A DNA stretch of 64,000 nt from an uncultured bacterium (GTDB lineage: Bacteria; Bipolaricaulota; Bipolaricaulia; UBA7950; UBA9294), in assembly GCA_903857865.1 (NCBI GenBank), contig CAIOGO010000010.1:186001-250000 (forward strand), in the 5' to 3' direction. The position numbers and the translations under genes were made by a program. Under the pieces are notes generated by a model that worked only from the letters and a program-made list of their open reading frames with translations, was not told the origin of the DNA and did no database searches. Shown here one piece after another: positions 7,824 to 15,882 of the stretch (within the stretch, counting starts at the first letter, position 1; every line of letters starts with the position of its first letter).

Positions 7824-8795
7824 TCAGGAAGAGGGTTGGTTGTCGATCTCTAGGCGGATCTGGTCGGACGAGGGTTGCCCTGTCGCGTCGTGGATCGTGA
7901 AAGTGATCGTCACCCTCTCGCCTTCGCGACGTTCCGTCTGCGGCGCATGGTAGACCGGCTCCAACGTGTCCGCTCGCTCGAACCAGCCCTGGCTCGCCGA
8001 CCAAGTGAAGCAGACAGAGGAGCAAGCGGGATTCGCGACAACGGCACGTAACGCCACGATCGATCCCTCGGCAACGTGGGCCGGATACTGGCGAACAATC
8101 CGCGGCGCCGGGCGATCCTTCGCCGCGAGCGCCGGCGTGGCCTGCGGCCACGCCGAGTCCCACGCGGCCGCGCATCCCTGCACGCAGCGACAAGGGACTG
8201 GAACTTGGTTGCATAGCGGTCGACTCGGAGCTTGGCTGACGCAGGGGTCCGCGCACGGTACATCGGGCTTCGGTGGGCAAGGCGATTGAGGCACCGACCC
8301 GCAGGGAAGCGGCGTCACGGCGATTCCTCCACACGCGGAGCGCTCCGGCGGACACGCCATCGGGTCGCGGATCTGGAGGGCGATGGAATCGCTTGCGCTG
8401 ATCCCACCACGGTTCGTCACGGTCAATGTCAACGTGACCGTCTGTTGGCAATCGCACGCCGAAGGTGCCGTGTACGTCGTGTTCGGTTCGCTCGGATCCG
8501 CGAGGAAACCAAGCCCGCCACTCGCCGTCCAGCGATAGCTCACCGTTCCACCAGCCGCGTCACGGCCAGACCCCGCGAGTCGAATCGTCTCCCGCTCCCC
8601 AACGGTTCGGTCAACGCCTGCGTCGACCCAAGGGGAGGCAGTGCTGGCCGCGGCTTGTGACGCCATCGCTAGATCTCCCCCGCTTGCGTCGCTCGGGGCG
8701 ACGGTCGGAGCAGGGGAAGGGTTCGAGAAGAGCAAGAGCGCGCCGAGAATCGCGCCAGCCAACAACACAACAAGCACGAGCGAACTGCCACTCAT
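7824..8795 (-). CDS. secreted, Cys-rich protein with two PKD-like domains
   Basis: A 323-residue exported protein with an N-terminal hydrophobic anchor or signal segment (residues 5-24). A first PKD/Ig-like beta-sandwich follows (about 57-140, with DAGVDRTVGERETIRLAGSG and a YRWTASGG segment), then a linker of about 70 residues crowded with Pro and Cys (about 140-215), then a second PKD-like domain (about 225-320). I count about 14 cysteines between residue 110 and 260, arranged as C-x-C and C-x3-C groups. This suggests disulfide cross-links or metal binding outside the cytoplasm. The ligand is unknown. Confidence 0.75.
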   Translation of the reverse strand: MSGSSLVLVVLLAGAILGALLLFSNPSPAPTVAPSDASGGDLAMASQAAASTASPWVDAGVDRTVGERETIRLAGSGRDAAGGTVSYRWTASGGLGFLADPSEPNTTYTAPSACDCQQTVTLTLTVTNRGGISASDSIALQIRDPMACPPERSACGGIAVTPLPCGSVPQSPCPPKPDVPCADPCVSQAPSRPLCNQVPVPCRCVQGCAAAWDSAWPQATPALAAKDRPAPRIVRQYPAHVAEGSIVALRAVVANPACSSVCFTWSASQGWFERADTLEPVYHAPQTERREGERVTITFTIHDATGQPSSDQIRLEIDNQPSS

Positions 8796-8993
8796 CGGGA
8801 TCCACCTCCTGCATCCGATCGGCCGCCACTGAGAAGCCGGGGCGTCGTTCTCGTCAAGCCTACTGCCAACGCGGGGAGCAAGTCAACGGCGCAGCGTGGC
8901 GAAGCGGTTTCTCCAGACGGCTAGGTCCGTCCGCAAACCACGCGGGTTGCGGGGCCGGGGGCGATCCACTAGAGTGGCGGAGAGGTGGTAGGC

Positions 8994-9500
8994 ATGAGGA
9001 AGGCGCTGATCCTCGTGGAGAATGGCTACGAGGAGCTGGAGTTGTGGGTGCCGTACTACCGGTTTCTCGAGGCTGAGCTTGACGTCGTCCTCGTCGGTCC
9101 AGAGGCGGGCTGTACCTACACCGGCAAGCACGGCCTCCCCGCCCGCGCCGACGTATTGTTCGTCAACGCGAGACTGGACGATGTCCGAGCGGTTCTCATT
9201 CCCGGCGGATGGGCGCCCGACCGGCTTCGCGTTCACGAGGCGGCTGTGGACTTCGTCCGGCGCGCCTACGACCGCGGCACCGTCGTCGCCGCAATCTGCC
9301 ACGCCGGATCTGTGCTCGTCTCGGCCGGCATCGTGCGCGGTAGACGCGTGACGTCCTGTCGTTCGATTCGCGACGATCTGCGGGCCGCCGGAGCGACATG
9401 GGTCGATGAACCGGTCGTCATTGACGGGAGTCTCATCACGTCGAGAACGCCAGCCGACCTCCCGAAGTTTCTCCCGGCGGTTCTCTCCGCCGTCATCTAG
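8994..9500 (+). CDS. DJ-1/PfpI family protein
   Basis: A 168-residue flavodoxin-like alpha/beta protein of the DJ-1/PfpI superfamily (proteases, chaperones, deglycases). The nucleophile-elbow motif reads A-I-C-H-A-G-S, with the reactive cysteine followed by histidine. VLIPGGWAPD and an early glutamate in the N-G-Y-E-E-L-E segment are also typical. Length matches PfpI/YhbO-type members. The ATG at 8994 follows an AGGTGG. A weak TTGCGG-17-TAGAGT promoter lies at 8947-8975, with the CCACT/AGTGG inverted repeat over its -10 box. The rsmI gene begins 1 nt after its stop. Confidence 0.88.
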   Translation: MRKALILVENGYEELELWVPYYRFLEAELDVVLVGPEAGCTYTGKHGLPARADVLFVNARLDDVRAVLIPGGWAPDRLRVHEAAVDFVRRAYDRGTVVAAICHAGSVLVSAGIVRGRRVTSCRSIRDDLRAAGATWVDEPVVIDGSLITSRTPADLPKFLPAVLSAVI

Positions 9501-9501
9501 T

Positions 9502-10338
9502 ATGACGGGCCGTCTGTACATCGTCTCCCTTCCGATCGGCAACCTCTCCGATATCACCTTGAGAGCGATCGAGACGCTGCGCGAGGTCGACTACATCCTT
9601 GCCGAGGACACGAGAACGACAAAGCGCGTTCTCGACCGCTACGAGATCCGCACGCCGTTCTACTCAAGTCTCTACGAGGGCGCCGAGGATGGCCGCGTCC
9701 GCAGCGTGGTGGGCCTTCTCCAGTCGGGGAAGGCGATCGCCTTGGTGAGCGATGCCGGCACTCCTCTGATCAGTGACCCCGGATTCCCGTTGGTGCGAGC
9801 CGCCGTGGCGGCCGGGGTCACGGTGTGCCCGGTGCCTGGACCGACCGCCGCGATCGCCGCCCTCGTCGCCTCGGCCCTTCCGGCGGACCGCTTCCTATTC
9901 GAGGGCTCCCTACCGAGGAAACGCAGCCACCGCATGGAGTTGTTCGCGCAACTTCGCCGAGAGCCGCGCACGACGGTCGCGTACGAGTCGCCGCACCGAC
10001 TGCAGGAGACGCTGGACTTGCTCGTCCACGGACTCCCGGAGAGAAACATCGTCGTCGCCCGCGAGGTCACCAAGCTCCACGAGGAGTTTCTGCGCGGGCA
10101 CCCGGCGGACGTCGCCCGGACGCTGGCCGAACGCGGGGATGTTCGTGGGGAGTGCGTTCTTCTCATCGAGGGAGCAGAGGGCGCCGGCGACACTGTAGAC
10201 CCTCTGAAACTGGAAGCTCTGCTCGCCCTGGCGCACGATGAGGGACTGTCGAAGAAGACGCTCGAGAAGCTGCTCGTGGTCGCACTCGGTGTTCCGAAGA
10301 ACCGCGCGTTCGAGATCGCGCACCGCGGCGGCGCCTAG
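9502..10338 (+). CDS. rsmI: 16S rRNA (cytidine1402-2'-O)-methyltransferase
   Basis: Tetrapyrrole-methylase-fold enzyme that methylates the 2'-OH of C1402 in 16S rRNA using S-adenosylmethionine. The 278-residue product contains the family markers YIVSLPIGNLSDITLRA, AEDTRTT, LVSDAGTPLISDPGFPLV and PVPGPTAAIAAL, with FEGSLPRK further on. The ATG at 9502 is 1 nt after the DJ-1-like stop; the upstream in-frame extension overlaps that gene and is rejected. Its stop interlocks with that of the convergent YkuK-like gene (10335-10338). Confidence 0.95.
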   Translation: MTGRLYIVSLPIGNLSDITLRAIETLREVDYILAEDTRTTKRVLDRYEIRTPFYSSLYEGAEDGRVRSVVGLLQSGKAIALVSDAGTPLISDPGFPLVRAAVAAGVTVCPVPGPTAAIAALVASALPADRFLFEGSLPRKRSHRMELFAQLRREPRTTVAYESPHRLQETLDLLVHGLPERNIVVAREVTKLHEEFLRGHPADVARTLAERGDVRGECVLLIEGAEGAGDTVDPLKLEALLALAHDEGLSKKTLEKLLVVALGVPKNRAFEIAHRGGA

Positions 10339-10808
10339 GTGTGCTTATCGGCGACGGACGTCGCAGCGTAGGCGTGAGGCTTGATGCGCACACGCATGCC
10401 GTTGCCGATGATCATGCCCACGACCTCGTCGATCATCTCTTTCGTCCGCCCGTTCTCCCCGATATCTACGTGGATCTCGAGGTTGAACTGCAGAAGGGAC
10501 ACCGTCGCCAGGCGTTCCATCAACTTCTGGGCGAGCTCAAAGGAGAGCCACGCTTCGCGCCAGATGCGCTGGCGCAGCGAGGGCATCGTCGGCTCACGAT
10601 GCCGCGTCCAGAAATACCGTCCTCCTTTTCCCATCCGGTGAAGGACGATGGCACTGACGAAATCGAGACGTTCCGGACTGGCCGAGGAATCCGTGCCAAT
10701 CAGAATCTCGAACTGATCCTTGGGATTCGACCTCATCTCGGAGACCAGTTCCGTCACCACGTCATCGAACGTCATGTCCCCGATGTGGGGGTTATGGAAC
10801 ACCAACAT
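10335..10808 (-). CDS. YkuK-like ribonuclease H-fold protein (DUF458)
   Basis: A 157-residue protein of the YkuK/DUF458 family, which has an RNase H-like fold and unknown substrate. Visible features are the strand with an acidic catalytic candidate (ILIGTDSSAS), a second strand (FVSAIVLHRMGKGG) and a C-terminal basic strand. In spore-formers relatives are co-expressed with other genes, but here the gene stands alone between rsmI and a histidine kinase. TAGGAT (10814-10819) lies only 5 nt before the ATG, with TTGAAT 18 nt further up, so the mRNA is probably leaderless. There is no Shine-Dalgarno sequence. Confidence 0.85.
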   Translation of the reverse strand: MLVFHNPHIGDMTFDDVVTELVSEMRSNPKDQFEILIGTDSSASPERLDFVSAIVLHRMGKGGRYFWTRHREPTMPSLRQRIWREAWLSFELAQKLMERLATVSLLQFNLEIHVDIGENGRTKEMIDEVVGMIIGNGMRVRIKPHAYAATSVADKHT

Positions 10809-10813
10809 GCGCC

Positions 10814-10843
10814 ATCCTATCCGCTCTGTCTCGGACCATTCAA
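10814..10843 (-). promoter_or_regulatory. leaderless-type promoter of the YkuK-like gene
   Basis: Minus-strand TTGAAT (10838-10843), 18-nt spacer, TAGGAT (10814-10819), then 5 nt to the ATG at 10808. It overlaps the 3' end of the histidine kinase gene. Confidence 0.45.
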
Positions 10844-12204
10844 GCCATCGGAAGCCGTAGCGTGAACCGCGCGCCGCCCTCAGCCCGATTCTCCGCCCAG
10901 ACGCGTCCCCCGTGCGCCTCGACCCACTGCTTCACGATGGCCAACCCCAGTCCGCTTCCCCCGACCGCGCGGCTGCGCGACGCGTCCCCGCGGAAGAACC
11001 GCTCGAAGAGGTGGTCAAGGTCCTCAGGCGAAATCCCGGGGCCTGTGTCAGAGACGCTAACCTCCACTTCATCGTGGTCTTCCCGCACCACAATGCCGAC
11101 GAACCCACCGGGAGGCGTGTAGCGCAGGGCGTTCCCGAGGAGGTTCGCCATCACTTGTCGGAATCTCTTGGGGTCGACCATCGCTGTCGGCGAGGCGCCC
11201 TCGACAACCGTCTGAACCTCTGGAGCTCCCTCGAGCGCGGGGACCGTCGCATCGATGATCTGTCGCACGAGCTTTCCCACGTCGACGCGCTCCCGGCTGA
11301 GACGGAGTTCGCCGGCCTCGGCCATTGCCAGTTCGCGCAAATCATCGATCAGCTTGCCGAGATGGAGCGTCTCCTCGTAGATCGGGGCGATTGTCTCCGG
11401 CGTCGGCTCGTAGACCCCATCCAGGATGGCCTCAAGCGTTCCTTGGATGATCGTCACCGGTGTGCGGATCTCGTGGGCGATGTCAGCTGTCATCGTCTGC
11501 CGCAGCCTCTCGGAGTGACGCAGATTGTCCACCATGTGGTCGAACGATTCGCCGAGTTGGCCGATCTCGTCTCGCGACTTGAGCTGCACTTTCTGCGGCG
11601 TCTGGCCCTCCGCAATGCTCTCCGTCGCCCGCGTCAGTGCGCGCAGTGGAGACAGGATCTGCGCGATCAGAAAGACAGAGACGACCAAAGCGAGGGCCGC
11701 CGTGATTCCTCCGCCGATCAGCGACGAACGTCGGGCCGACGCGAGGAAGGCCGCCTCCTCTGGGTCGACGACACTCAGGGGGAGGAATGTACCCACTTGC
11801 ACGCCATCCACCATGATCGGCCCTTGGATCATCTCAGACGCCGTCAGCGTCCTGCCAACGTCCTGTCGTTCCGTGCTGAGAATGACTCTCCCGTCCTCGT
11901 TGGCCAACGAGAACGGGAAGTTGTACATCGCAACGGCCCCCTCGAGCACCTGATCGTCAATCCGAAACTCGATACGGCGGTAGAAGAGCCGATCCACCCC
12001 CACCCACGATCGATTCTGTCCCCAGTAGACGGAGAGTTGCGTTCCGAGGATCTGTGAGACCTGCTCGCGTTTCTCTTCTCGGTAGGTGTCGAAGCGTTGT
12101 GATACCGAGCGCGCGGTGAGGAAGTAGACGAGGGCCACGGAAAGGACGATCGTGACGAAGAAGGCCGCCGAGAGCTTGAGGGAGAGCGAGACCCGGTGGA
12201 GCAT
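10840..12204 (-). CDS. membrane sensor histidine kinase
   Basis: A 454-residue sensor kinase. Transmembrane segments lie at about 10-30 and 160-185 and enclose an extracytoplasmic sensing loop of about 130 residues; a HAMP linker follows (about 185-240). The HisKA dimerisation helix has the phospho-accepting His244 in D-I-A-H-E-I-R-T-P. The HATPase domain has N-L-L-G-N-A-L-R-Y, DTGPGI and GLGLAI motifs. It belongs with the OmpR-type regulator that ends 1 nt upstream. The pair resembles envelope-stress kinases of the BaeS/CpxA type by architecture, but the signal cannot be told. Confidence 0.92.
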   Translation of the reverse strand: MLHRVSLSLKLSAAFFVTIVLSVALVYFLTARSVSQRFDTYREEKREQVSQILGTQLSVYWGQNRSWVGVDRLFYRRIEFRIDDQVLEGAVAMYNFPFSLANEDGRVILSTERQDVGRTLTASEMIQGPIMVDGVQVGTFLPLSVVDPEEAAFLASARRSSLIGGGITAALALVVSVFLIAQILSPLRALTRATESIAEGQTPQKVQLKSRDEIGQLGESFDHMVDNLRHSERLRQTMTADIAHEIRTPVTIIQGTLEAILDGVYEPTPETIAPIYEETLHLGKLIDDLRELAMAEAGELRLSRERVDVGKLVRQIIDATVPALEGAPEVQTVVEGASPTAMVDPKRFRQVMANLLGNALRYTPPGGFVGIVVREDHDEVEVSVSDTGPGISPEDLDHLFERFFRGDASRSRAVGGSGLGLAIVKQWVEAHGGRVWAENRAEGGARFTLRLPMA

Positions 12205-12205
12205 G

Positions 12206-12889
12206 CTAGGCCTGCCGTGCGAACCGGTACCCGACGCCGTGGACGGTCTGGATGTAGCGCGGTGTCTTCGGGTCGTCCTCAGTCTTGCGGCGGAGGTTCT
12301 TCACGTGCGTGTCGACCGTCCGCGCGAACGAGTCGTACGTGTACCCCTGGACCTCGCGTAGAAGCTGAAGTCGGGTGAAGACCTGCCCCGGATGCCGAGC
12401 GAGGTAGGTGAGAAGGTCGAACTCCGTCGGCGTAAGGTCGATGGGATGCCCCTTGACCTTCAGCTCACGCGTCTTGAGATCGATCTCAAGGTCCCCGGCG
12501 ACCACCCTCTCTGCCTCCGCTCCCTCGCCGTCGAACCTCCTCAAGACAGCGCGAATCCGCGCCACGAGCTCACGGGGGCTGAACGGCTTCACGACGTAGT
12601 CGTCGGCCCCAAGCTCCAAGCCCACGACACGATCGGCCTCCGCGGCCTTGGCGGTCAGCATGATGATGGGCACGGAGGATTTCGCTCGGATGGCGCGGGT
12701 CACTTCCAGCCCGCTCACCTTCGGCAGCATGAGGTCGAGGATGATGAGGTCGGGACCTTTCTCGTCGAACGCTTGCAGCGCCGAAGCGCCGTCGTACGCC
12801 GTGTAGGTCTTGAAGCCCTCGTGATCGAGGTACGCCTTGACCGTCCGGACGATCATCTCTTCGTCATCGACGATGAGGATTCTCTTCAT
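12206..12889 (-). CDS. OmpR/PhoB-family response regulator
   Basis: A 227-residue two-component regulator. The N-terminal receiver domain has the acidic pair Asp8-Asp9, phospho-acceptor Asp52 (L-I-I-L-D-L-M-L-P) and the conserved lysine in D-Y-V-V-K-P-F. The C-terminal winged-helix DNA-binding domain carries LTPTEFDLLTYLARHPGQVF and RTVDTHVKNLRRK. The ATG at 12889 is preferred over one four codons earlier: GGAG lies 6 nt upstream of it, while the earlier ATG lies inside the -10 box TATAAT (12900-12905). It is followed after 1 nt by its cognate kinase. Confidence 0.94.
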   Translation of the reverse strand: MKRILIVDDEEMIVRTVKAYLDHEGFKTYTAYDGASALQAFDEKGPDLIILDLMLPKVSGLEVTRAIRAKSSVPIIMLTAKAAEADRVVGLELGADDYVVKPFSPRELVARIRAVLRRFDGEGAEAERVVAGDLEIDLKTRELKVKGHPIDLTPTEFDLLTYLARHPGQVFTRLQLLREVQGYTYDSFARTVDTHVKNLRRKTEDDPKTPRYIQTVHGVGYRFARQA

Positions 12890-12899
12890 TCCGATCTCC

Positions 12900-12930
12900 A
12901 TTATAGCCCCTACCCCTCCGTGCCGGGCAA
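12900..12930 (-). promoter_or_regulatory. promoter of the two-component operon
   Basis: A perfect minus-strand TATAAT (12900-12905), 10 nt before the chosen ATG. A weak TTGCCC lies 19 nt further up (12925-12930). The predicted 5' leader is only a few bases. Confidence 0.45.
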
Positions 12931-13119
12931 ATCGGTCCGGCGGATCCCCGCGCGCAGATCAGAGCTGCGACCTAGATCATTGTCCCCCACGCCTGTGGAG
13001 CCGCTCCGCCCGCATGGTGGAGATCCTGTGAAGCCTTCGCCGGATTGCCTTTCGCTCGGGTCGCGAATACCATTTTTCAGGCAGCGACTTGGGTGGATGG
13101 GGTTGGGGTGCAAGGGCGC

Positions 13120-14193
13120 ATGAGAAGGCTTCTGATCGTTTCCACGGAAGAGCACTCTGGGAAGAGTCTGCTTTCTCTGGGACTTGGCCGCGCCTTCCAG
13201 GCACGCGGAGTTGCTGTCGCCTACATGAAGCCGATCAGCTACGAGGTTTCGTATGCCACGGGAGAGCCGATCGACCGGGATGCCACTACCATTCGATCTC
13301 TTCTCTCTCTGGAGGACGACGTCCATGACATCGCGCCCATACCGCTCGAAGGCCCGTTCCTCCGAGAGACGATCGAAGCGGGAGATCGGGGATTCAGACA
13401 GCGAATCGCCGAAGCCTTTGACCGCATCTCGTCTGGACGCGGCGCGGTGCTTGTCGAGGGGCGCGGCTTCCTCGGTATGGGAATGAGCGCCGGGCTGAGC
13501 GACCTCGACCTCGCCGATCTGCTCGGCTGCGACGTTCTCCTGCTCACACGGTATGATGGGGAAGAAGCCATCGACCGCATCTTGTGCGCATTGCGTCTTT
13601 TCGAGCAGGGACCTTCTGTGCTCGGCGTCATCCTCAAGGACGTTCCTCTCGATCGGTCGTACTCCCTCATCGAAGAGGTCCTCTCGTCGTTCCTCGCTGA
13701 CCGCGGCGCGGAGGTGCTCGGCATTATTCCCCATGACCCGAACCTGCGCTACGTGAGCACCGACGAGATCGCAAGGCGACTCGGAGGACGCACGCTCACC
13801 CACTTCGACGACGCGCGCGAGGGGCGCCACTTCGTCGTTGGCGCCTCCGGCATCGAGCCGTCGCTGCGGAGCTTCCGCCGGACTCCGGAGTTCGCGGTCA
13901 TCACCGGCGGGGATCAGACCGACCTTCAACTCGCCGCGCTGGACGTTCCTGAACTGCGCTGCCTCGTGCTCACAGGGGATCAGCGCCCATCGCGGACAGT
14001 CATCGATCGCGCGGACAAGAACGGCGTGTCCGTCATCCTCGCAGGTCAGAACACACTAGCCACCGCCAACCTCTGCTCAAGCATGCTTGACCGATTTTGG
14101 GTGCTGCCCGGCCCCTCGCTGGAATACGCCGTGGATCACGTCCGATCGAACATCGACGTCGAGCGGATTCTCGAGAAGGCCCGCGATGGCTGA
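13120..14193 (+). CDS. BioD-like P-loop plus DRTGG-domain protein
   Basis: A 357-residue protein with a dethiobiotin-synthetase-like P-loop NTPase domain (about 1-215) followed by a DRTGG-type domain (about 220-340). The first contains a modified Walker A, S-T-E-E-H-S-G-K-S, and acidic motifs VLVEGRGFLG and LLLTRYDGEEA. This is the architecture of the regulatory N-terminal half of long phosphotransacetylases, here without the catalytic phosphotransacetylase domain. Such stand-alone proteins are common in anaerobes and may sense a nucleotide or acetyl-phosphate metabolism; that is inference. The ATG at 13120 lacks a strong ribosome site, and a GTG 12 nt upstream is possible. Confidence 0.78.
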   Translation: MRRLLIVSTEEHSGKSLLSLGLGRAFQARGVAVAYMKPISYEVSYATGEPIDRDATTIRSLLSLEDDVHDIAPIPLEGPFLRETIEAGDRGFRQRIAEAFDRISSGRGAVLVEGRGFLGMGMSAGLSDLDLADLLGCDVLLLTRYDGEEAIDRILCALRLFEQGPSVLGVILKDVPLDRSYSLIEEVLSSFLADRGAEVLGIIPHDPNLRYVSTDEIARRLGGRTLTHFDDAREGRHFVVGASGIEPSLRSFRRTPEFAVITGGDQTDLQLAALDVPELRCLVLTGDQRPSRTVIDRADKNGVSVILAGQNTLATANLCSSMLDRFWVLPGPSLEYAVDHVRSNIDVERILEKARDG

Positions 14194-14195
14194 TC

Positions 14196-14600
14196 CTATT
14201 CGAATCGCATCTCGTAGGTGATCTCCGCGACTCCCGCCAGACTGTTGGCAATGGGGCAGTACTTGGTCAACGAGAGCTCGATGGCCTTCTTGAGCCATTC
14301 CTCGGGGACGTCACCGTGCACAACGTACGCAAGATGGATCCGCTTCAGGACTTTCGGGTATTCCGTCGCTCGCTCATCGGTGATCTCGACCCGAAACGCA
14401 GTGGGCACGCTCTGCGACTTGCGGAGGATGGAGACGACGTCCATTCCGGTGCACGCACCGAGGGACGAGAGCAGCACTTCGACAGGTCGAGCCGCCGTGT
14501 CGTGACCACCGTTCGCCTCGTTCGCATCCATCACCACGTCGTGGCCGCTTGCTCCTTGCCCGACAAAGCGCATACCCCCTGCATGCGTGACGATCGTCAT
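14196..14600 (-). CDS. OsmC/YhfA-type peroxiredoxin-like protein
   Basis: A 134-residue OsmC-superfamily protein. The two reactive cysteines are visible, one in LGACTGMDV and one in K-Y-C-P-I-A-N-S. The family reduces organic hydroperoxides or protects thiols. The sequence is closer to the YhfA/archaeal OsmC-like subgroup than to Ohr, judged by the ARPVEVLLSSLGACTG segment. It is divergent from an ArsR-glutaredoxin pair, which fits a thiol or redox-stress locus. GGAGG precedes the ATG. It converges with the BioD/DRTGG gene only 2 nt away. Confidence 0.9.
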   Translation of the reverse strand: MTIVTHAGGMRFVGQGASGHDVVMDANEANGGHDTAARPVEVLLSSLGACTGMDVVSILRKSQSVPTAFRVEITDERATEYPKVLKRIHLAYVVHGDVPEEWLKKAIELSLTKYCPIANSLAGVAEITYEMRFE

Positions 14601-14631
14601 GTGTCCTCCGATTATCGAATCATTTCTATCC

Positions 14632-14659
14632 TTGAAAGACTGAATACTCAGGGTACCCT
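14632..14659 (+). promoter_or_regulatory. promoter of the ArsR gene with overlapping palindrome
   Basis: TTGAAA (14632-14637), 16-nt spacer, TACCCT (14654-14659), ending 30 nt before the GTG at 14690. The perfect palindrome AGGGTACCCT (14650-14659) covers the -10 box and is a good candidate operator for the ArsR-type product. Confidence 0.5.
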
Positions 14660-14689
14660 ATCCTAGGACAGCGCGATCGGAGGGGCAAA

Positions 14690-14983
14690 GTGGTCAGACG
14701 GACGGCTCGGGAAGAGTGGGTTCTGGTCTTCGGGGCGCTTGCCAGCGGCCCTCGCCTGCAGATCCTGGAGTGTCTGCGTCGCGGCCCGGTGCGTTGCCGA
14801 GAGATCCTCGATGTCGTTGGACTGAGTCAGCCGACTGTGTCCTACCACCTCGCGAAGCTCGAACGCGCGGGAGTCCTCGTGAAAGAGAGAAAGGGAACGC
14901 GCAACTGCTATCGGATCGATGAGGTCCTGGACAGCGTGTTGACGCAGTGCATCAAGGAGGATGGATCATGGCGCATACGGTGA
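14690..14983 (+). CDS. ArsR-family winged-helix repressor
   Basis: A 97-residue winged-helix regulator. The recognition region reads LSQPTVSYHLAKLERAGVLVKERKG, the typical ArsR/SmtB helix-turn-helix and wing. I do not see the classical C-V-C metal motif; single cysteines occur at the start of the domain and near the C-terminus, so the signal may be redox or another ligand. The GTG at 14690 has GGAGGGG just upstream. It overlaps the following glutaredoxin gene by 16 nt. The divergent OsmC gene suggests a thiol/oxidant-responsive locus. Confidence 0.88.
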   Translation: MVRRTAREEWVLVFGALASGPRLQILECLRRGPVRCREILDVVGLSQPTVSYHLAKLERAGVLVKERKGTRNCYRIDEVLDSVLTQCIKEDGSWRIR

Positions 14984-15207
14984 CGGTGTATACGACGCCG
15001 ACCTGCTCGTGGTGTCATGTCGTGAAGAGCCACTTGGAGTCTCATCAGGTTCCGTTCGCGGAAGTCGACGTGTCCGTCGACACGGAGAAGGCGCGCGAGA
15101 TGGTGACGAAGAGTGGGCAGTACGGCGTGCCCGTCCTCGATATCGACGGAGAGATCGTCGTCGGCTTCGACCGAGTGCGGATCAATACGCTGCTTGAAAT
15201 CGCGTAG
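14968..15207 (+). CDS. glutaredoxin/NrdH-like protein
   Basis: A 79-residue thioredoxin-fold protein with the N-terminal redox motif C-S-W-C-H directly after the first strand, G-V-P-V-L cis-proline loop and a C-terminal G-F-D-R segment. This matches the small glutaredoxin-like proteins of anaerobes. It probably exchanges electrons with a thioredoxin reductase or reduces disulfides in the partner OsmC or ribonucleotide reductase. The ATG at 14968 has AAGGAGG upstream, inside the end of the ArsR gene, so translation is coupled to the repressor. Confidence 0.88.
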   Translation: MAHTVTVYTTPTCSWCHVVKSHLESHQVPFAEVDVSVDTEKAREMVTKSGQYGVPVLDIDGEIVVGFDRVRINTLLEIA

Positions 15208-15242
15208 GCGAACGACACTGGAGACCAGGCCGGCCAACCTCT

Positions 15243-15815
15243 TCAGGAAGTGAAGAGAGGTAGAGGCTCGCGCTCGAGCTTCCCACCTGGTGAGACAACA
15301 ACCTTCGCACTCGGCCGGGTGCCCGCAAATGTCGGTGTGCCTGCTCGTTCGACCGACGAGAACCCTTCCCCATCTTCGACAAGCTCGTAGCGGCTTGCGA
15401 GAAGCTCATACACCTTGCGTGGGAAAGCTCGGACTCGCAGATGAGGCTTTTCGAACGCAAGGCGTTTGAGATTCCTCTGCATCCGCTCGTAGGCGACGTC
15501 AACAGGAGCCTCGATCATGACGTGTGCAATGGAGTCCCGGCCGGAGAGACGCGCGAGTTCGACAAAAGGCGCTCTCTCCTCGCGCGTCAGATTCGGTTCA
15601 TCGACGCACACGATGTCGGCCGGGGAATCGAGTGCCTCGACGAGAGCGGCATGGAAGATCCTGTCGACCGTGCCCTCAAAAGCCGCGTCGAATGAGCAAC
15701 GGAACATCGACTGACGAATCGCCGACCGCGACACAACAACCCAATCGGGATGCTCGCGCTGATACGCGGTCTTTCCGGATCCCGGCAACCCGATGAGCAC
15801 GACGAGTTGTTTCAT
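15243..15815 (-). CDS. P-loop kinase (AAA_33/zeta-toxin-like)
   Basis: A 190-residue P-loop protein with Walker A GLPGSGKT at residues 9-16, a Walker B-like D-I-V-C-V-D-E-P-N and arginine-rich C-terminal part. The layout resembles small polynucleotide- or tRNA-kinase-like AAA_33 proteins. The substrate is unknown. The ATG at 15815 is supported by a very strong GGAGGGGGAGAG just upstream; an in-frame extension to 15965 overlaps the subtilase gene and is rejected. It stands alone between the glutaredoxin and the subtilase. Confidence 0.78.
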   Translation of the reverse strand: MKQLVVLIGLPGSGKTAYQREHPDWVVVSRSAIRQSMFRCSFDAAFEGTVDRIFHAALVEALDSPADIVCVDEPNLTREERAPFVELARLSGRDSIAHVMIEAPVDVAYERMQRNLKRLAFEKPHLRVRAFPRKVYELLASRYELVEDGEGFSSVERAGTPTFAGTRPSAKVVVSPGGKLEREPLPLFTS

Positions 15816-15882
15816 CCCCTCTCCCCCTCCGACCGCACCGTCTCTAGTATGGATGATCTCCACGCACCCGACAAGCTCTTGC

